Origin: Citreicoccus inhibens
GTDB taxonomy: Bacteria; Myxococcota; Myxococcia; Myxococcales; Myxococcaceae
Direction of reading: 5' to 3'
DNA length: 64,000 bases
NCBI RefSeq assembly: GCF_019039035.1
Contig: NZ_JAHNZT010000003.1
Location: forward strand, 1 to 64,000
A program made the translations under genes and the position numbers. The notes under the pieces were generated by a model. The model had not been told where the DNA came from. It did no database searches and saw only the letters and a list, made by a program, of their open reading frames with translations. Below, one piece after another: positions 7,892 through 16,979 of the stretch (positions are counted from its first letter, which is position 1; the number at the start of each line of letters is the position of its first letter).

Positions 7892-10131
7892 CCCAGGGCG
7901 GAGGTGACGTCCAGGGTGACCTCCGTCGTCTCCCCTGGCTTGATGATGGCCTCGAAGAAGACGGGGTCCTTGAACTTGGGACCGCGCAGCTCGAGCTTCT
8001 GCTTGCCCTCCATCAGCGACAACTGGCTGCCGGGGAGCCCCACGCGCTGATTGTCACGCATGATGGTCAGCCCCGTGAGGCCCTTGGGGGTGATCTTCAA
8101 GCGGAGGTTGCCCTCCTTGAACGTGCGGTCCAGGACCTTCACGTCCCCGGGCTCACCGAAGGCGAGCACGTCCGGATCCTCGACGTAGATGCCCCGGTCC
8201 TCGTTCTCCAGGATGAGCGTGTCCTGCAGGTGCGCCCCGTCCTTGCGCGTGAAGGGCGCGAAGCCCAGCACCGTCACGGGCTCGGCCGCGCTACAGCGCT
8301 CGGTGTGCTTCACGGACACCTTGACCTTCTCATTGGTGTTGACCGTGAGCCACACGCCCTGCCCGTCCGACGCGGTCGAGTTGAGCACCTTCAGGATGGG
8401 CTTGTGGAACACGCCGAGCACGCCGAGCAGGCCCACGATGAAGCCAATCATCGCGACGTTCCGGAACTCGATGCCCCGGCGCATCTTGCGGTCGTCGGCG
8501 GCGATGACGCGCTCAGGACGGCGCTCGGACTCCTCGGAGTCCTCATCGCGAGGCGCGGGCCGAGGCCGAGGCGCGGCCGCGACTTGATCCACGCGGCTGG
8601 ACGTGCGGCGACGAGGCGGCTCCGACTCGGCGGCGGCCTGCACCATGCCCGTGCGGCGGCGCGGGGGCGGCTCCGGCGGCGGCAACATGGTCCGCTCGTC
8701 GTCCGCCTCCTCATCCATCGGGTGCACGCCCGAGCGTGAGCGAGGCGGCGGCTCCTCGGCCATGGGCGCGACGCGCGACTGCGTGCGCCGGGGCGGAGAC
8801 GAAGGCTCAGCCCCCCCCGCGCGGCTCAGGTCCGAGCGGGAGCTGGTGCGCGCCACCTGGGTGGCGTTGGGATTGGACGTGGACGTACCCCGGCGCGCCG
8901 CGGGCTCCGCCACGCTGGTGCGACGCCGAGGAGGCACCTCGACGCCCGTGCCCGAGGGGGCCTCCCACTCGTTCGGCTCCTCGGGCTGGACTGCCGGAGC
9001 CACGCTGCTGCGGCGCGGAACGGACGTGCGAGACGGAGACGAAGCGCGCGAGCGATCACGCGGAGCCGACTCACCCGGAGGAGCCTCCCAGCTCATGTCC
9101 ATGGTGGCCGGGCGGTTGCGGCCCCGGTCCGGCTGCGCGGGAGGGCTCGAGCCCGAGCCGCTCGCCTCTTCGTCCACCGGCACGAACTGGCCCTGCTTGC
9201 GCTCCTCCTCCAGGCGGTCCGCGAACAGCGTCTCCATCAACTCGGAGATCTGCACCGAACCCGCCACCCAGCGCTGGCTGACGAGCAGCTCCTCCAGCGC
9301 CGTCTGGAACTGGCGGGCCTCGCGGTAGCGGTCGTCGGCGTTCTTCGCCAGCGCCCGCATCACCACCGCGTCCATGTCCTCGGGCACGTCCGCCACGGCG
9401 GAGGGCACCTGGATGGCGCACTCCATGGCGGCCTGGAGCGTGGCCAGCTCCGAGTCGCGCTTGAGCGGCCGGTGTCCGGTGAGCAGTTCGTACAGCACCA
9501 GGCCGATGGCGAAGATGTCCGCGCGCGCGTCCAGCGGCCGGCCCGCGGCCTGCTCGGGCGCCATGTACGCGAACTTGCCCTTGATGGCGCCGGACTTGGT
9601 GAGCGAGGCCTGGTCCGCCGCCTTCGCGATGCCGAAGTCCACCAGCTTCACCGAGCCGTCGAAGCTGATGAGGATATTCTGCGGCGAGATGTCCCGGTGC
9701 ACGACCTTGAGGGGACGCCCCGCGTCATCCGTGCGCGTGTGCGCGTAGTACAGACCCTCGCAGGCCGAGGCGACGATGCGGATGGCCAGCGGACGCGCGA
9801 TCCACTGATTCGCGCTGTACGCCTTGCGCATCACCCGGCCCAGGTCCTCGCCGTGGATGAACTCCATGGCGATGTAGTAGGTGCCGTTGGCTTCGCCGAA
9901 CTCGTAGACCTGCGCGATGTTCGGATGGTTGAAGCGCGCCGCAATCAACGCTTCGTTGCGGAACATCTCCACGAATTCGCGGTCTTCCGCGAGATGCGGG
10001 AGGATGCGCTTGACTACCAGGTTCTTCTGGAAGCCCTCGATGCCCATCTGGCGCGCAAGCCAAACCTCGGCCATGCCACCGGTGGCGAGCTTCTTAAGGA
10101 GCTGGTATTTCCCGAAAGATTGAGGGTTCAT
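7885..10131 (-). CDS. Membrane Ser/Thr protein kinase with extracytoplasmic tail
   Basis: A 748-residue Hanks kinase. The kinase domain covers about 7-270: GGMAEV loop, Lys41, catalytic loop HRDISPQN (145-152), DFG (166-168), and APEQAAGR in the activation segment. Residues about 300-555 are a Ser/Pro/Arg-rich linker with several PPRRRT-like blocks. One hydrophobic helix at about 560-580 is followed by a roughly 165-residue C-terminal domain, presumably outside the membrane. The chosen ATG places FGKY at residue 6, as in sibling kinases. It is divergent from the next plus-strand gene with 72 nt between. Signal and targets unknown. Confidence 0.9.
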   Translation of the reverse strand: MNPQSFGKYQLLKKLATGGMAEVWLARQMGIEGFQKNLVVKRILPHLAEDREFVEMFRNEALIAARFNHPNIAQVYEFGEANGTYYIAMEFIHGEDLGRVMRKAYSANQWIARPLAIRIVASACEGLYYAHTRTDDAGRPLKVVHRDISPQNILISFDGSVKLVDFGIAKAADQASLTKSGAIKGKFAYMAPEQAAGRPLDARADIFAIGLVLYELLTGHRPLKRDSELATLQAAMECAIQVPSAVADVPEDMDAVVMRALAKNADDRYREARQFQTALEELLVSQRWVAGSVQISELMETLFADRLEEERKQGQFVPVDEEASGSGSSPPAQPDRGRNRPATMDMSWEAPPGESAPRDRSRASSPSRTSVPRRSSVAPAVQPEEPNEWEAPSGTGVEVPPRRRTSVAEPAARRGTSTSNPNATQVARTSSRSDLSRAGGAEPSSPPRRTQSRVAPMAEEPPPRSRSGVHPMDEEADDERTMLPPPEPPPRRRTGMVQAAAESEPPRRRTSSRVDQVAAAPRPRPAPRDEDSEESERRPERVIAADDRKMRRGIEFRNVAMIGFIVGLLGVLGVFHKPILKVLNSTASDGQGVWLTVNTNEKVKVSVKHTERCSAAEPVTVLGFAPFTRKDGAHLQDTLILENEDRGIYVEDPDVLAFGEPGDVKVLDRTFKEGNLRLKITPKGLTGLTIMRDNQRVGLPGSQLSLMEGKQKLELRGPKFKDPVFFEAIIKPGETTEVTLDVTSALGQ

Positions 10132-10203
10132 CCCGGGGTCTCGCCGGGGGGAGCGAACTCGGTGGAAGGCGTCAAAGCAGCGCATCCTAGGCGACACACC
10201 GCG

Positions 10204-11034
10204 ATGAGGCAAAGGTGTCTGAGAAGGTTTTCCTGGACACCCCTCTTGTGGGTCTGGCTGTGGGCCATGCAGGCGGCCGCGGAGCCGGCGGCGGATCAGA
10301 TCAACGTGGAGCGCCGTGGCGGCGTGCTGGAGCTGTCCTGGCAGGACGCCGAGGACCGGCTGCAGGGCTCCTTCACGCCGGTCACTCCTCGGCCTGAGAC
10401 ACCGCTCCAGCTCACCTTGAGGGTGAACAGCTTCGAGGGGCCCGCCTTCGAGGGGCCCATCACCGTCACCTTCCAGCAGGAGGGCGCCCTGTCTCAGCAG
10501 ACCGTCACCCTGCAACGGGACGGCAAGAGCTGGCGCACGGAGTTCACCCCGCCGAGCACGGGGACCTGGCAGGTCGACGTGCGTTTTCGCACCACGCGGC
10601 TCAAGGTGCTGCACACGCACTTCGACGTCACGTCCAGCCCTCCTCCCAAGGAGCTTGCCTGGGCGCTGCTCGGCGCGGGCGTCGTGGCGGCGCTGGTGCT
10701 GGGCGCGCGCAGTCTCCTGAAGCGCGAGGGTGAACCGGAGCCCCGGGTGGATGAGACCCAGCGTGCTGTCGCCGTGACCCAGGTGGCGCCCACCGCGGTG
10801 CCCGAAGCGGGCAGCGTGGTGCCCACCGAGCCCCGTGACGCAAGTGCCTCCACCTCCTCCGAGGCTCCTCCCACGGGTGCATCGGACGACAAGGGGGCCA
10901 CGGTCATGGAGGAGCAGGCCGCCTCGGCGCCCACCGAGGCCGCGCCGGTGCCTGAAGGTTCCGTCCCGGCGCCCCACGAGTCCTCGGCGGGAGCGCCGGT
11001 GGAGACCTCGCCGGACCGCGGCAGCGGGCAGTAA
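10204..11034 (+). CDS. Signal-peptide protein with beta domain and one membrane helix
   Basis: A 276-residue protein of unknown function. An N-terminal signal peptide ends near AMQAAAEPAA (about residue 25). The next 120 residues look beta-rich and Ig-like (alternating TVTF, TVTL, VDVRF strands). A hydrophobic helix near residues 152-170 (LLGAGVVAALVLGA) is followed by a long Ala/Pro/Thr/Glu-rich tail. This reads as a periplasmic sensor-like domain, one anchor and a disordered tail. It is divergent from the membrane kinase, and both carry a membrane anchor plus tail, so a working link is possible but unproven. Confidence 0.65.
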   Translation: MRQRCLRRFSWTPLLWVWLWAMQAAAEPAADQINVERRGGVLELSWQDAEDRLQGSFTPVTPRPETPLQLTLRVNSFEGPAFEGPITVTFQQEGALSQQTVTLQRDGKSWRTEFTPPSTGTWQVDVRFRTTRLKVLHTHFDVTSSPPPKELAWALLGAGVVAALVLGARSLLKREGEPEPRVDETQRAVAVTQVAPTAVPEAGSVVPTEPRDASASTSSEAPPTGASDDKGATVMEEQAASAPTEAAPVPEGSVPAPHESSAGAPVETSPDRGSGQ

Positions 11035-11245
11035 CGCGCCACTTCTTACAGGGGGCCGTTACAGGCTCCCTCGCCCTCCGAGGGAAAAAACCTTCCCAGG
11101 CCGGGGCGCGCCCATTCCTCTGGGGACGGCCGAATCACGACGCGGGGCCCGTGCGCGCGTCGGCCACCACACACCGCCTCGAGGCATTCCCCCTAGGCAC
11201 CCTGGTTGCACCAGGGGCCTGCGACTGCGGCGGGAGGCGAGGGGA

Positions 11246-12406
11246 ATGGTGGGGTGGCGGTTGGCTGAACAGGAGTGGCGGGGACTTCTCGCCGCAGTCC
11301 TCCTGGGGATTCCGGCGGGAGCGGGGGCGGAGCGGGACGAGGGCGGGCCTCCGCCGGACCCCAGCGAGTCGGTCACCCAGGCCGAGCCCCCATCGCGTGC
11401 GTCGGGTGGCGCGGAGCACGCGGCGGCGCCTCGCAAGGTGAAGCCCGCGGACTCGATGGGCGAGGACCCGGCGGGTGCGGACAAGGTGGATGACGCGGCT
11501 CAAGATTCGGACGCTCCCGTCCACTCGCTGCGACTGTTTGGACGGGTCTTCGCGCAGGCGCGAGCGGATGAACGGGCGAACTACGCGCGTTCGCTCAGCA
11601 TCCCTTCCGCGCGCGTGGGCGTGGAGGCGTCCTTCCCCAACGTGGACGCGGAGCTGAGCGCTGACCTCGCCTCCAAGTCCATCCTGAAGGACGCGTTCGT
11701 GCGGCTGTCCAACGACTCGAAGCGGCTGCGCCTGTACGGCGGCCGGTTCAAGGCGCCCTTTCTTGAGCGCGAGCTGGGCTCCTCGTGGACGCTGCCGTTG
11801 CAGGGGCGCGGACTGGTGGCCGACTATCTGGTGGACACGAATGACCTGGGGGGACGTCGCCTGGGCGTGATGGGCGAGGCGCGGTGGAAGGAAGCCTGGG
11901 GCCTCAAGGTGTCCGCGGGCCTCTTCCAAGGCGCCGAGGGCGAGACGGGCGAGCGACTCAGCGAGGACGGCGCGATGCGCGTCACCCTGCACCCGCTCAA
12001 GCGCCTCACGGTGGGCGCCAGCACCTATCTCACGCAGGTCTTCGATGGCACGCGCCAGTACGCGCTCTCCACCGACGCGCAGTTCCAGGCGGGCGCGCTG
12101 CTGCTCGCCGCCGAGGGCGTCGCCGGGCAGGTCGCGATGGGGCCCTTCACCGCGCAGCTCGTCCTGGCGTCGTGGCTGGTGGGCCTGGGGCAGCAAGGCT
12201 GGGCGCTCCAACCGGTGCTCGGCGCGGAGGCGCTCCAGCTTCGCATCGACGCGGTGACGAAGACGGGCCACGCCTTGGTCGGAGGCCTCAACCTGTTGCT
12301 GGCCGACCTGTTCAAGGTCCAGCTCCAAGTGGAGCGCGCCCTGCGGCCTGGAGAACCAGCGGCCGCGCTGGAGCTGTCGCTGCAACTCGCCACCCGCTTC
12401 CAGTGA
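11246..12406 (+). CDS. Outer-membrane porin-like protein
   Basis: A 386-residue predicted outer-membrane barrel. An N-terminal hydrophobic signal (LLAAVLLGIPAGAGA) precedes an acidic, disordered stretch to about residue 95. After that, alternating hydrophobic strands predominate (LRLFGRVFAQ, SIPSARVGVEASF, KRLRLYGGRFKAPFLERELGSS and so on), and the chain ends in ATRFQ. The fragment with GRFKAPFLERE resembles phosphate-selective porin O/P-type barrels, by eye only. GGAGG lies 9 nt before the ATG. It begins a tight run of genes (14 nt to the VTC gene), which supports a role in phosphate or polyphosphate passage. Confidence 0.6.
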   Translation: MVGWRLAEQEWRGLLAAVLLGIPAGAGAERDEGGPPPDPSESVTQAEPPSRASGGAEHAAAPRKVKPADSMGEDPAGADKVDDAAQDSDAPVHSLRLFGRVFAQARADERANYARSLSIPSARVGVEASFPNVDAELSADLASKSILKDAFVRLSNDSKRLRLYGGRFKAPFLERELGSSWTLPLQGRGLVADYLVDTNDLGGRRLGVMGEARWKEAWGLKVSAGLFQGAEGETGERLSEDGAMRVTLHPLKRLTVGASTYLTQVFDGTRQYALSTDAQFQAGALLLAAEGVAGQVAMGPFTAQLVLASWLVGLGQQGWALQPVLGAEALQLRIDAVTKTGHALVGGLNLLLADLFKVQLQVERALRPGEPAAALELSLQLATRFQ

Positions 12407-12420
12407 GTCGGAGTCCGCCC

Positions 12421-13134
12421 ATGCGCTCGTTCGCCGAAGGCGATGTCACTCGGCTGCGCCGTGAGTTCAAGCTCGTGCTCGAGGAGCGCCAGGTCGCGGC
12501 GCTCCACGACCGGCTGTCCCAGGAGATGGAGGGCGTGTCGAGCCCGCCCACCCGCATCGTGTCGGTCTACTTCGACAAGCCGGGCTGTCCCCTGGCGCTG
12601 CGCGCGCTGCGCACGCCCGAGGACTGCGTCAAGGTGCGCACGAAGGAGTACGCGCCGGACCTGGGCGCCGAGGGCCACGAGCGCGTGGTGCTGGAGGTCA
12701 AACGGGAGCGCGGAGGCGTAACCCAGAAGCGGCGTCTGTGGGTGCCGCGTGCGCGGCTCGGGCAGGCGGTGCGCGGGGGCGCGCGGCTGCTGCCCCTCAT
12801 CGCGGGAGGCAGTCTGCGGCCCGTGCTGGCGGTGACGTATCAGCGCCACGTGTATCAGGTGGAGGAGACCTGGCGGGTGACGATGGACCGGGACATCGGC
12901 TTCCACGCGATCACCCCGGAGGTGGCCCTGGGCGACACGGCGCTGACCGTCGAACGACTGGGCGTGCCCGTGGCGAGGGACTCGCGCGTGGTGGTCGAGG
13001 TGAAGCACCTGGGGCGGGAGCTGCCCGGGTGGCTGGGCGCGCTTCATGTGGAGGGCGCGCCGGCCTACAGCAAGTTCGCGGAAGGCATGGCACGCGTCCA
13101 CGCCTTCACGGCGGCCGGGGCGACGGGGGGATAG
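12421..13134 (+). CDS. VTC-domain polyphosphate polymerase
   Basis: A 237-residue protein that is almost wholly one VTC domain, the tunnel fold that makes polyphosphate from ATP in yeast Vtc4. The expected basic and acidic signature is present in order: RREFK (13-17), a VYFDKP strand, KVRTKEY (71-77), LEVKRERGG (91-99), PVLAVTYQRHVY, MDRDI, VEVK (192-195) and YSKFAEG (216-222). No membrane segment, so cytosolic. GGAG sits 7 nt before the ATG. It lies between a porin-like gene and a P-loop kinase, with DUF4956 close by; VTC and DUF4956 genes are often neighbours in bacteria (established, from memory). Confidence 0.9.
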   Translation: MRSFAEGDVTRLRREFKLVLEERQVAALHDRLSQEMEGVSSPPTRIVSVYFDKPGCPLALRALRTPEDCVKVRTKEYAPDLGAEGHERVVLEVKRERGGVTQKRRLWVPRARLGQAVRGGARLLPLIAGGSLRPVLAVTYQRHVYQVEETWRVTMDRDIGFHAITPEVALGDTALTVERLGVPVARDSRVVVEVKHLGRELPGWLGALHVEGAPAYSKFAEGMARVHAFTAAGATGG

Positions 13135-13140
13135 GGCACT

Positions 13141-14847
13141 GTGTTCATCGACTTCGAAGGCATCGACGGCAGCGGCAAGACAACGCTGTCCAACCTCCTG
13201 GCCGCGCGGCTCAAGCGGCTTGGATACAAGGTGGTGCACGCGCGTGAAGGTGGCGAGCTGCAGTCATCCACCGCGCGGCGGATCCGGGAGCTGACGCGCG
13301 ACTCGCGCCTGTTGGAGATGACCTCGCGCGCCGAGTTCTTCCTCAACCTCGCGCGCGACGCGCAGCAACTGGAGGAAGTGGTGGCGCCCGCGCTGTCTCG
13401 CGGTGAGGTGTGCATCACGGACCGCTACCTGCACTCGCAGCTCGCGCTGAGCAGCGGGGGCCGGGGGCTGCCCATGGATGCCTTGCAGGGTGCCTGTGAG
13501 CTGGCGGCGCAGGGGCTATGGCCCGACCTGATCATCCTGGTGGACGTGGACCCAGAGATGGCGCGCCTGCGCAAGCGCCTGGGCAAGGTCCAGGGAGGAC
13601 GCGCGCAGGACGCCGACAGCCGCAAGGGCCTGTCCGGCGCGGGCCTGTCCGTGCGCGTGCGCGAGTCCTTCCTCGCCATGGCGCGGAAGGATCCGCACCA
13701 CTGGCTCATCTTGGAGAACAACGAGCAGCCCCTGTGGGTGTTGGAGCAGCGGCTGGTGGAGGCGGTGGTGGCGCGGCTGGAGCAGCGCGAGCTGCCCGTG
13801 CAGCGGCTGGTGCCCGCGCCTCCGGCCCCGCAGCCGGGTGCGACATCCGTGGCGGATGTGGAGTCGCGATTCTTCCTCGCGCTGGATGCGCTGGAGACTC
13901 GCGAGCCCCATCTGGCCGCCTGGATGCTGGGCCGCATCCCGGGCCTGCCCGCGCATCAACGGCGCCTCGCCCTGGCCGAGCGCTACCCCGCCCTCATCGC
14001 GGGCGGACTGCTCGGTCTGGATGACGAGGCCGCGTGGGACTTGCGGGAGGCGCTCGCGGCGACGACGCCCACGAGCGTGGCCAGCGGGCTGGAGGCGCTC
14101 TCGTCACCGCGCGCGGATGCCCTGCGCTTGAGGCTGTATGCCCAGGCCACGCCGGAGGTTCTCGCCAGCCTGACGCGCCATGACTCCCCCGAGGCCTGGG
14201 CGCTGCGCGAGCGCGGCCTGCGCGACGGACGGCTGGCTGATGTGCTCGCGGGCCTGGGAGGCGTGGACGGAGACGATGCCTGGGAGGTGCGCGAGGCGGG
14301 CATGCGGCGCGAGCTGTACGGGGCGATCGCGCTCAGCCTCGCGGGGCTGGACTCGGCGCGCGCCGAGGCACTGCGCCAGGAGCTCGTGCCTCACGACCGG
14401 TTGGCGGTGCTGCGCAGCACCACGGGATTGGACACGCCGGTGGCGAGGACCCTTCGGGCCCAACTCGAGGGCAAGGCGCTGAAGCTGGTGCTGCGCTCGG
14501 TCACGGGGCTCACCACGGACGACGCGTGGGCCTTGCGCGAGCGCGGCGCGACGCGGACGAAGGAGGCCATCGACTCGTTGGATGGCCTGGATGATCCACG
14601 CGCCTGGAGACTGCGCGCCCGCCACGCCCGACAGTGGACCTGCACGGTGGTGTCTTCGCTGCGCGGCCTGCCGCTCGGTCCCGAGGCACGCGTGTTGCTG
14701 GAGCGCGCGCTGGAGGCGCATCCGGGGCGCCTGCCGGTGCTGCGCAATGCCTATGCCGTCGTGGCCACGGCGCGCGAGGCGGCGCGCTCGGGCCGTGCTC
14801 CCCGCTCCGGGACTCAACCGAGCCCCACGGTTCAACTCGAATCCTAG
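13141..14847 (+). CDS. Thymidylate-kinase-like protein with long repeat tail
   Basis: A 568-residue protein. Residues 1-215 follow thymidylate kinase: P-loop GIDGSGKTT (7-15), REGG (36-39), the paired helices with RAEFFLNLARDAQQ, and DRYLHSQLA (94-102); a LID-like Arg/Lys/Gly-rich stretch lies near 145-165. A Pro-rich linker (220-236) leads to about nine repeats of roughly 27 residues (286-525) with a GLDxxxAWxLRE-like core, probably a helical solenoid. Ordinary Tmk is about 210 residues, so the tail is unusual. Start is GTG, 6 nt after the VTC stop. It may be a dTMP kinase, or a related nucleotide/polyphosphate kinase partnering the VTC enzyme; PPK2 kinases share this P-loop fold. Confidence 0.85.
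   Translation: MFIDFEGIDGSGKTTLSNLLAARLKRLGYKVVHAREGGELQSSTARRIRELTRDSRLLEMTSRAEFFLNLARDAQQLEEVVAPALSRGEVCITDRYLHSQLALSSGGRGLPMDALQGACELAAQGLWPDLIILVDVDPEMARLRKRLGKVQGGRAQDADSRKGLSGAGLSVRVRESFLAMARKDPHHWLILENNEQPLWVLEQRLVEAVVARLEQRELPVQRLVPAPPAPQPGATSVADVESRFFLALDALETREPHLAAWMLGRIPGLPAHQRRLALAERYPALIAGGLLGLDDEAAWDLREALAATTPTSVASGLEALSSPRADALRLRLYAQATPEVLASLTRHDSPEAWALRERGLRDGRLADVLAGLGGVDGDDAWEVREAGMRRELYGAIALSLAGLDSARAEALRQELVPHDRLAVLRSTTGLDTPVARTLRAQLEGKALKLVLRSVTGLTTDDAWALRERGATRTKEAIDSLDGLDDPRAWRLRARHARQWTCTVVSSLRGLPLGPEARVLLERALEAHPGRLPVLRNAYAVVATAREAARSGRAPRSGTQPSPTVQLES
13996..14716 (+). repeat. Degenerate coding repeats in kinase C-terminal region
   Basis: About nine diverged units of near 81 bp each encode a repeating pattern: a small-hydrophobic start (V/A-L-x-S-L), GLD, a short acidic turn, then AWxLRER or AxxLRxxL. 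Clear units begin near residues 286, 313, 340, 367, 394, 422, 449, 475 and 502 of the protein. They differ at DNA level, so this is an old protein repeat, not a recent tandem array. Confidence 0.75.
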
Positions 14848-14859
14848 GAGGCCGCCGAC

Positions 14860-15564
14860 ATGGACACCGCGTTCGCGCCCCTGATGCAAGAGGTACAGAC
14901 CGAGCTGCACGCCTTCTCCCTGGCGTCCATGGTTCCGCGCATGCTGGCCGCGGTGCTCATCGGGACACTGCTCTCGCTGAGGCCCTGGCGGCCCCTGCTG
15001 GGCCATCCCCTGCCCCGCGCGGAGATGGTGCAGGCCCAGGTGCTGCTGTGCGCCGCGGCGGCGGTCATCACGACCGTCATCGGCAACAGCGTGGCCAAGG
15101 CCTTCGGGCTCGTGGGATTGGGCGGCTTCGTGCGCTTCCGCTCGGGGCTGAAGGACCCTCGTGACGCCGCCATCCTCTTCCTGGTGATCGGCTTCGGCAT
15201 GGCGTGTGGACACGGGAACCTCGTGCTAGCGGCCATGGGCACGGCGTTCACCACCGTGCTGCTGTTCGTCCTCGACCTCTTCAATCGGCCCGCGAAGACG
15301 GCGGCCCGGCAGCGGCTGCTGCTCAGCGCCCAATCCGATGACCTCGTCGGAGCGGAGGCCGCGCTGCGCAAGGCCCTCGGAGACCGAAATGTGCTGGTGA
15401 AGAGCTGCGCGTTGGACTTCGACGGCCGCCGGCTGGAGCTGGAGGTCGAGGAGTCCGAGCCGGGCATGCTGGCCGCGGCCATGGGCCGCACGGTGGGCCC
15501 GCCCCTGCGGGGGCTGCGGTGGACCGCGATGGCGCCCCGGAGCACGAAGGAGGACTCCGCATAA
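14860..15564 (+). CDS. DUF4956 family membrane protein
   Basis: A 234-residue inner-membrane protein. Four hydrophobic segments lie at about 25-40, 57-77, 103-118 and 119-141, and a soluble C-terminal domain at 145-234. The conserved block GGFVRFRSGLKDPRDAAILFL, with its Arg-rich loop before a membrane helix, is typical of DUF4956. An excellent GGAGG site lies just before the ATG, 12 nt after the kinase stop. DUF4956 proteins often neighbour VTC-domain genes; a role as the membrane partner or channel for polyphosphate is an inference, not established. Confidence 0.85.
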   Translation: MDTAFAPLMQEVQTELHAFSLASMVPRMLAAVLIGTLLSLRPWRPLLGHPLPRAEMVQAQVLLCAAAAVITTVIGNSVAKAFGLVGLGGFVRFRSGLKDPRDAAILFLVIGFGMACGHGNLVLAAMGTAFTTVLLFVLDLFNRPAKTAARQRLLLSAQSDDLVGAEAALRKALGDRNVLVKSCALDFDGRRLELEVEESEPGMLAAAMGRTVGPPLRGLRWTAMAPRSTKEDSA

Positions 15565-15653
15565 AGCCCGGATGGACTGGACGGCCCGGACCGAGGAACG
15601 AAGCGCCTGTGACGTGACGGCGCCCTAGCGACACGCTCGCGCGGGGGGATGGC

Positions 15654-16979
15654 ATGGCGCACATGCGCATCGGGTGGCTCCTCGCGCTGCTGCCCTGGCT
15701 CGTGAGGGCCCAGGCCGCACCTGTGCCCTCGCTGATCCGCGAGCCGTACCTCCAGAAAGTGGAGCCGACCCAGGCCCTCGTGGCCTTCCGCCTGTCCACC
15801 GACTGCGTGGCCCAGGTGGACTATGGCGTGGGTGATGAGCACCGGCTCGCCACGTCGCGAGACTCGGGGCGCATCCACGCGGTCTCGCTCACGGGCTTGG
15901 CTCCAGGGACTTCGTACCGCTACGCCATCCGCGCCTGCGGGCTCCAGTCCGCCGACCATGCGCTGCGCACCGCCCCGGCCCCCGGCTCGCGCTCCGCGCA
16001 TTTCGTGGCAGTGGGAGACCTCGGCACGGGCGGCGGAGACCAACGGGCCATCGCCGAGCGCATGCGCACGCGCCAGCCGGAGCTGTTCCTCGCGCTGGGA
16101 GACCTCGCCTACGCCTCCGGCACCGAGGCGGAGTTCCAGGCGCACTTCTTCCAGCCGCTGGCCCCCCTGCTCTCCGAGGTCCCCCTCTTCACCGCGCCCG
16201 GCAACCACGAGTACGTGACGAACGAGGCACAGCCGTACCTCGACAACCTGTACCTGCCCAGTGGCAACCCGCAGGGCACCGAGCGCTACTACGCGTTCGA
16301 CTGGGGACCCGTGCACTTCGTCGCGCTCGATTCCAACTGCGCGCTGGGGATGGCCTCACCCGCGCACTGCACCGCCGCCGCGCAGCGGGCCTGGGCCGAG
16401 ACGGACCTGACCGCGTCGCGGCTCCCCTGGAAGGTGGTCTTCTTCCACCACCCACCGTGGTCCAGCGGGACGCACGGCTCGCAGGTCACCGTGCGTCGCC
16501 AGTTCGGGCCCATCTTCGAGCGCGCGGGCGTGGACCTCGTGCTCTCCGGGCATGACCACGACTACGAACGCACCCGCCCCATGCGCGGCGACGTCGAGGC
16601 CCGCCCGGGCGAGCGCGGCATCCCCTACCTCGTGGTGGGGGGAGGCGGCGCAGACCTGCGTCGCTTCCCCGGTGCCACCCCCACCTGGAGCGCCCGACGG
16701 GACGACACGCGCCATGCCTTCCTGGAGGTCGTGGTCCAAGAGGGTACCCTCACCGCCTGGGCGATGACGCCCACGGGCGAGATGTTGGACGGCTTCGTCC
16801 TGAACAAGCCCCTGCCCCCTGGCCCGGCCCCTTCGGGCCCGACGCGCGGTGTCCTCCCGAGCCACCCCATCCCCCGTCGGGGTTTCCAGGAAACCCAGGG
16901 TCCCGAGGGGCTTCCCGCACATCAGCGCTTGTCAACCCGGCCCGGGGAGTGCGATGGCCCCAGTCCTCCATGGCCATGA
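15654..16979 (+). CDS. Secreted metallophosphoesterase, purple acid phosphatase-like
   Basis: A 441-residue exported phosphatase. A short signal peptide (about 1-22) is followed by an FN3-like domain (about 27-108) and a calcineurin-type metallophosphoesterase domain with all metal motifs: GDLG (121-124), LGDLAY (148-153), GNHE (about 184), HHPPW and GHDHDYER. This matches purple-acid-phosphatase-like enzymes, which remove phosphate from esters or anhydrides outside the cytosol. The catalytic domain ends near residue 385; the last 55 residues are Pro/Gly-rich. A hairpin (16821-16826 with 16834-16839) lies inside that tail. The stop overlaps the next start (ATGA). Confidence 0.85.
   Translation: MAHMRIGWLLALLPWLVRAQAAPVPSLIREPYLQKVEPTQALVAFRLSTDCVAQVDYGVGDEHRLATSRDSGRIHAVSLTGLAPGTSYRYAIRACGLQSADHALRTAPAPGSRSAHFVAVGDLGTGGGDQRAIAERMRTRQPELFLALGDLAYASGTEAEFQAHFFQPLAPLLSEVPLFTAPGNHEYVTNEAQPYLDNLYLPSGNPQGTERYYAFDWGPVHFVALDSNCALGMASPAHCTAAAQRAWAETDLTASRLPWKVVFFHHPPWSSGTHGSQVTVRRQFGPIFERAGVDLVLSGHDHDYERTRPMRGDVEARPGERGIPYLVVGGGGADLRRFPGATPTWSARRDDTRHAFLEVVVQEGTLTAWAMTPTGEMLDGFVLNKPLPPGPAPSGPTRGVLPSHPIPRRGFQETQGPEGLPAHQRLSTRPGECDGPSPPWP

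Noticed and set aside
11068-11086. Stem-loop TCCCTCG/CGAGGGA followed by six A residues
   Set aside because: It resembles a terminator, but the A-run follows it on the plus strand, so the T-run precedes the stem on the minus strand; neither direction has the stem-then-U order. Kept only as a hairpin.
12421-13134. Reading the VTC gene as a CYTH/ThTPase family enzyme
   Set aside because: The related CYTH fold was considered because of the tunnel-type basic strands, but RREFK start, MDRDI, and the YSKFAEG end match the VTC group better.
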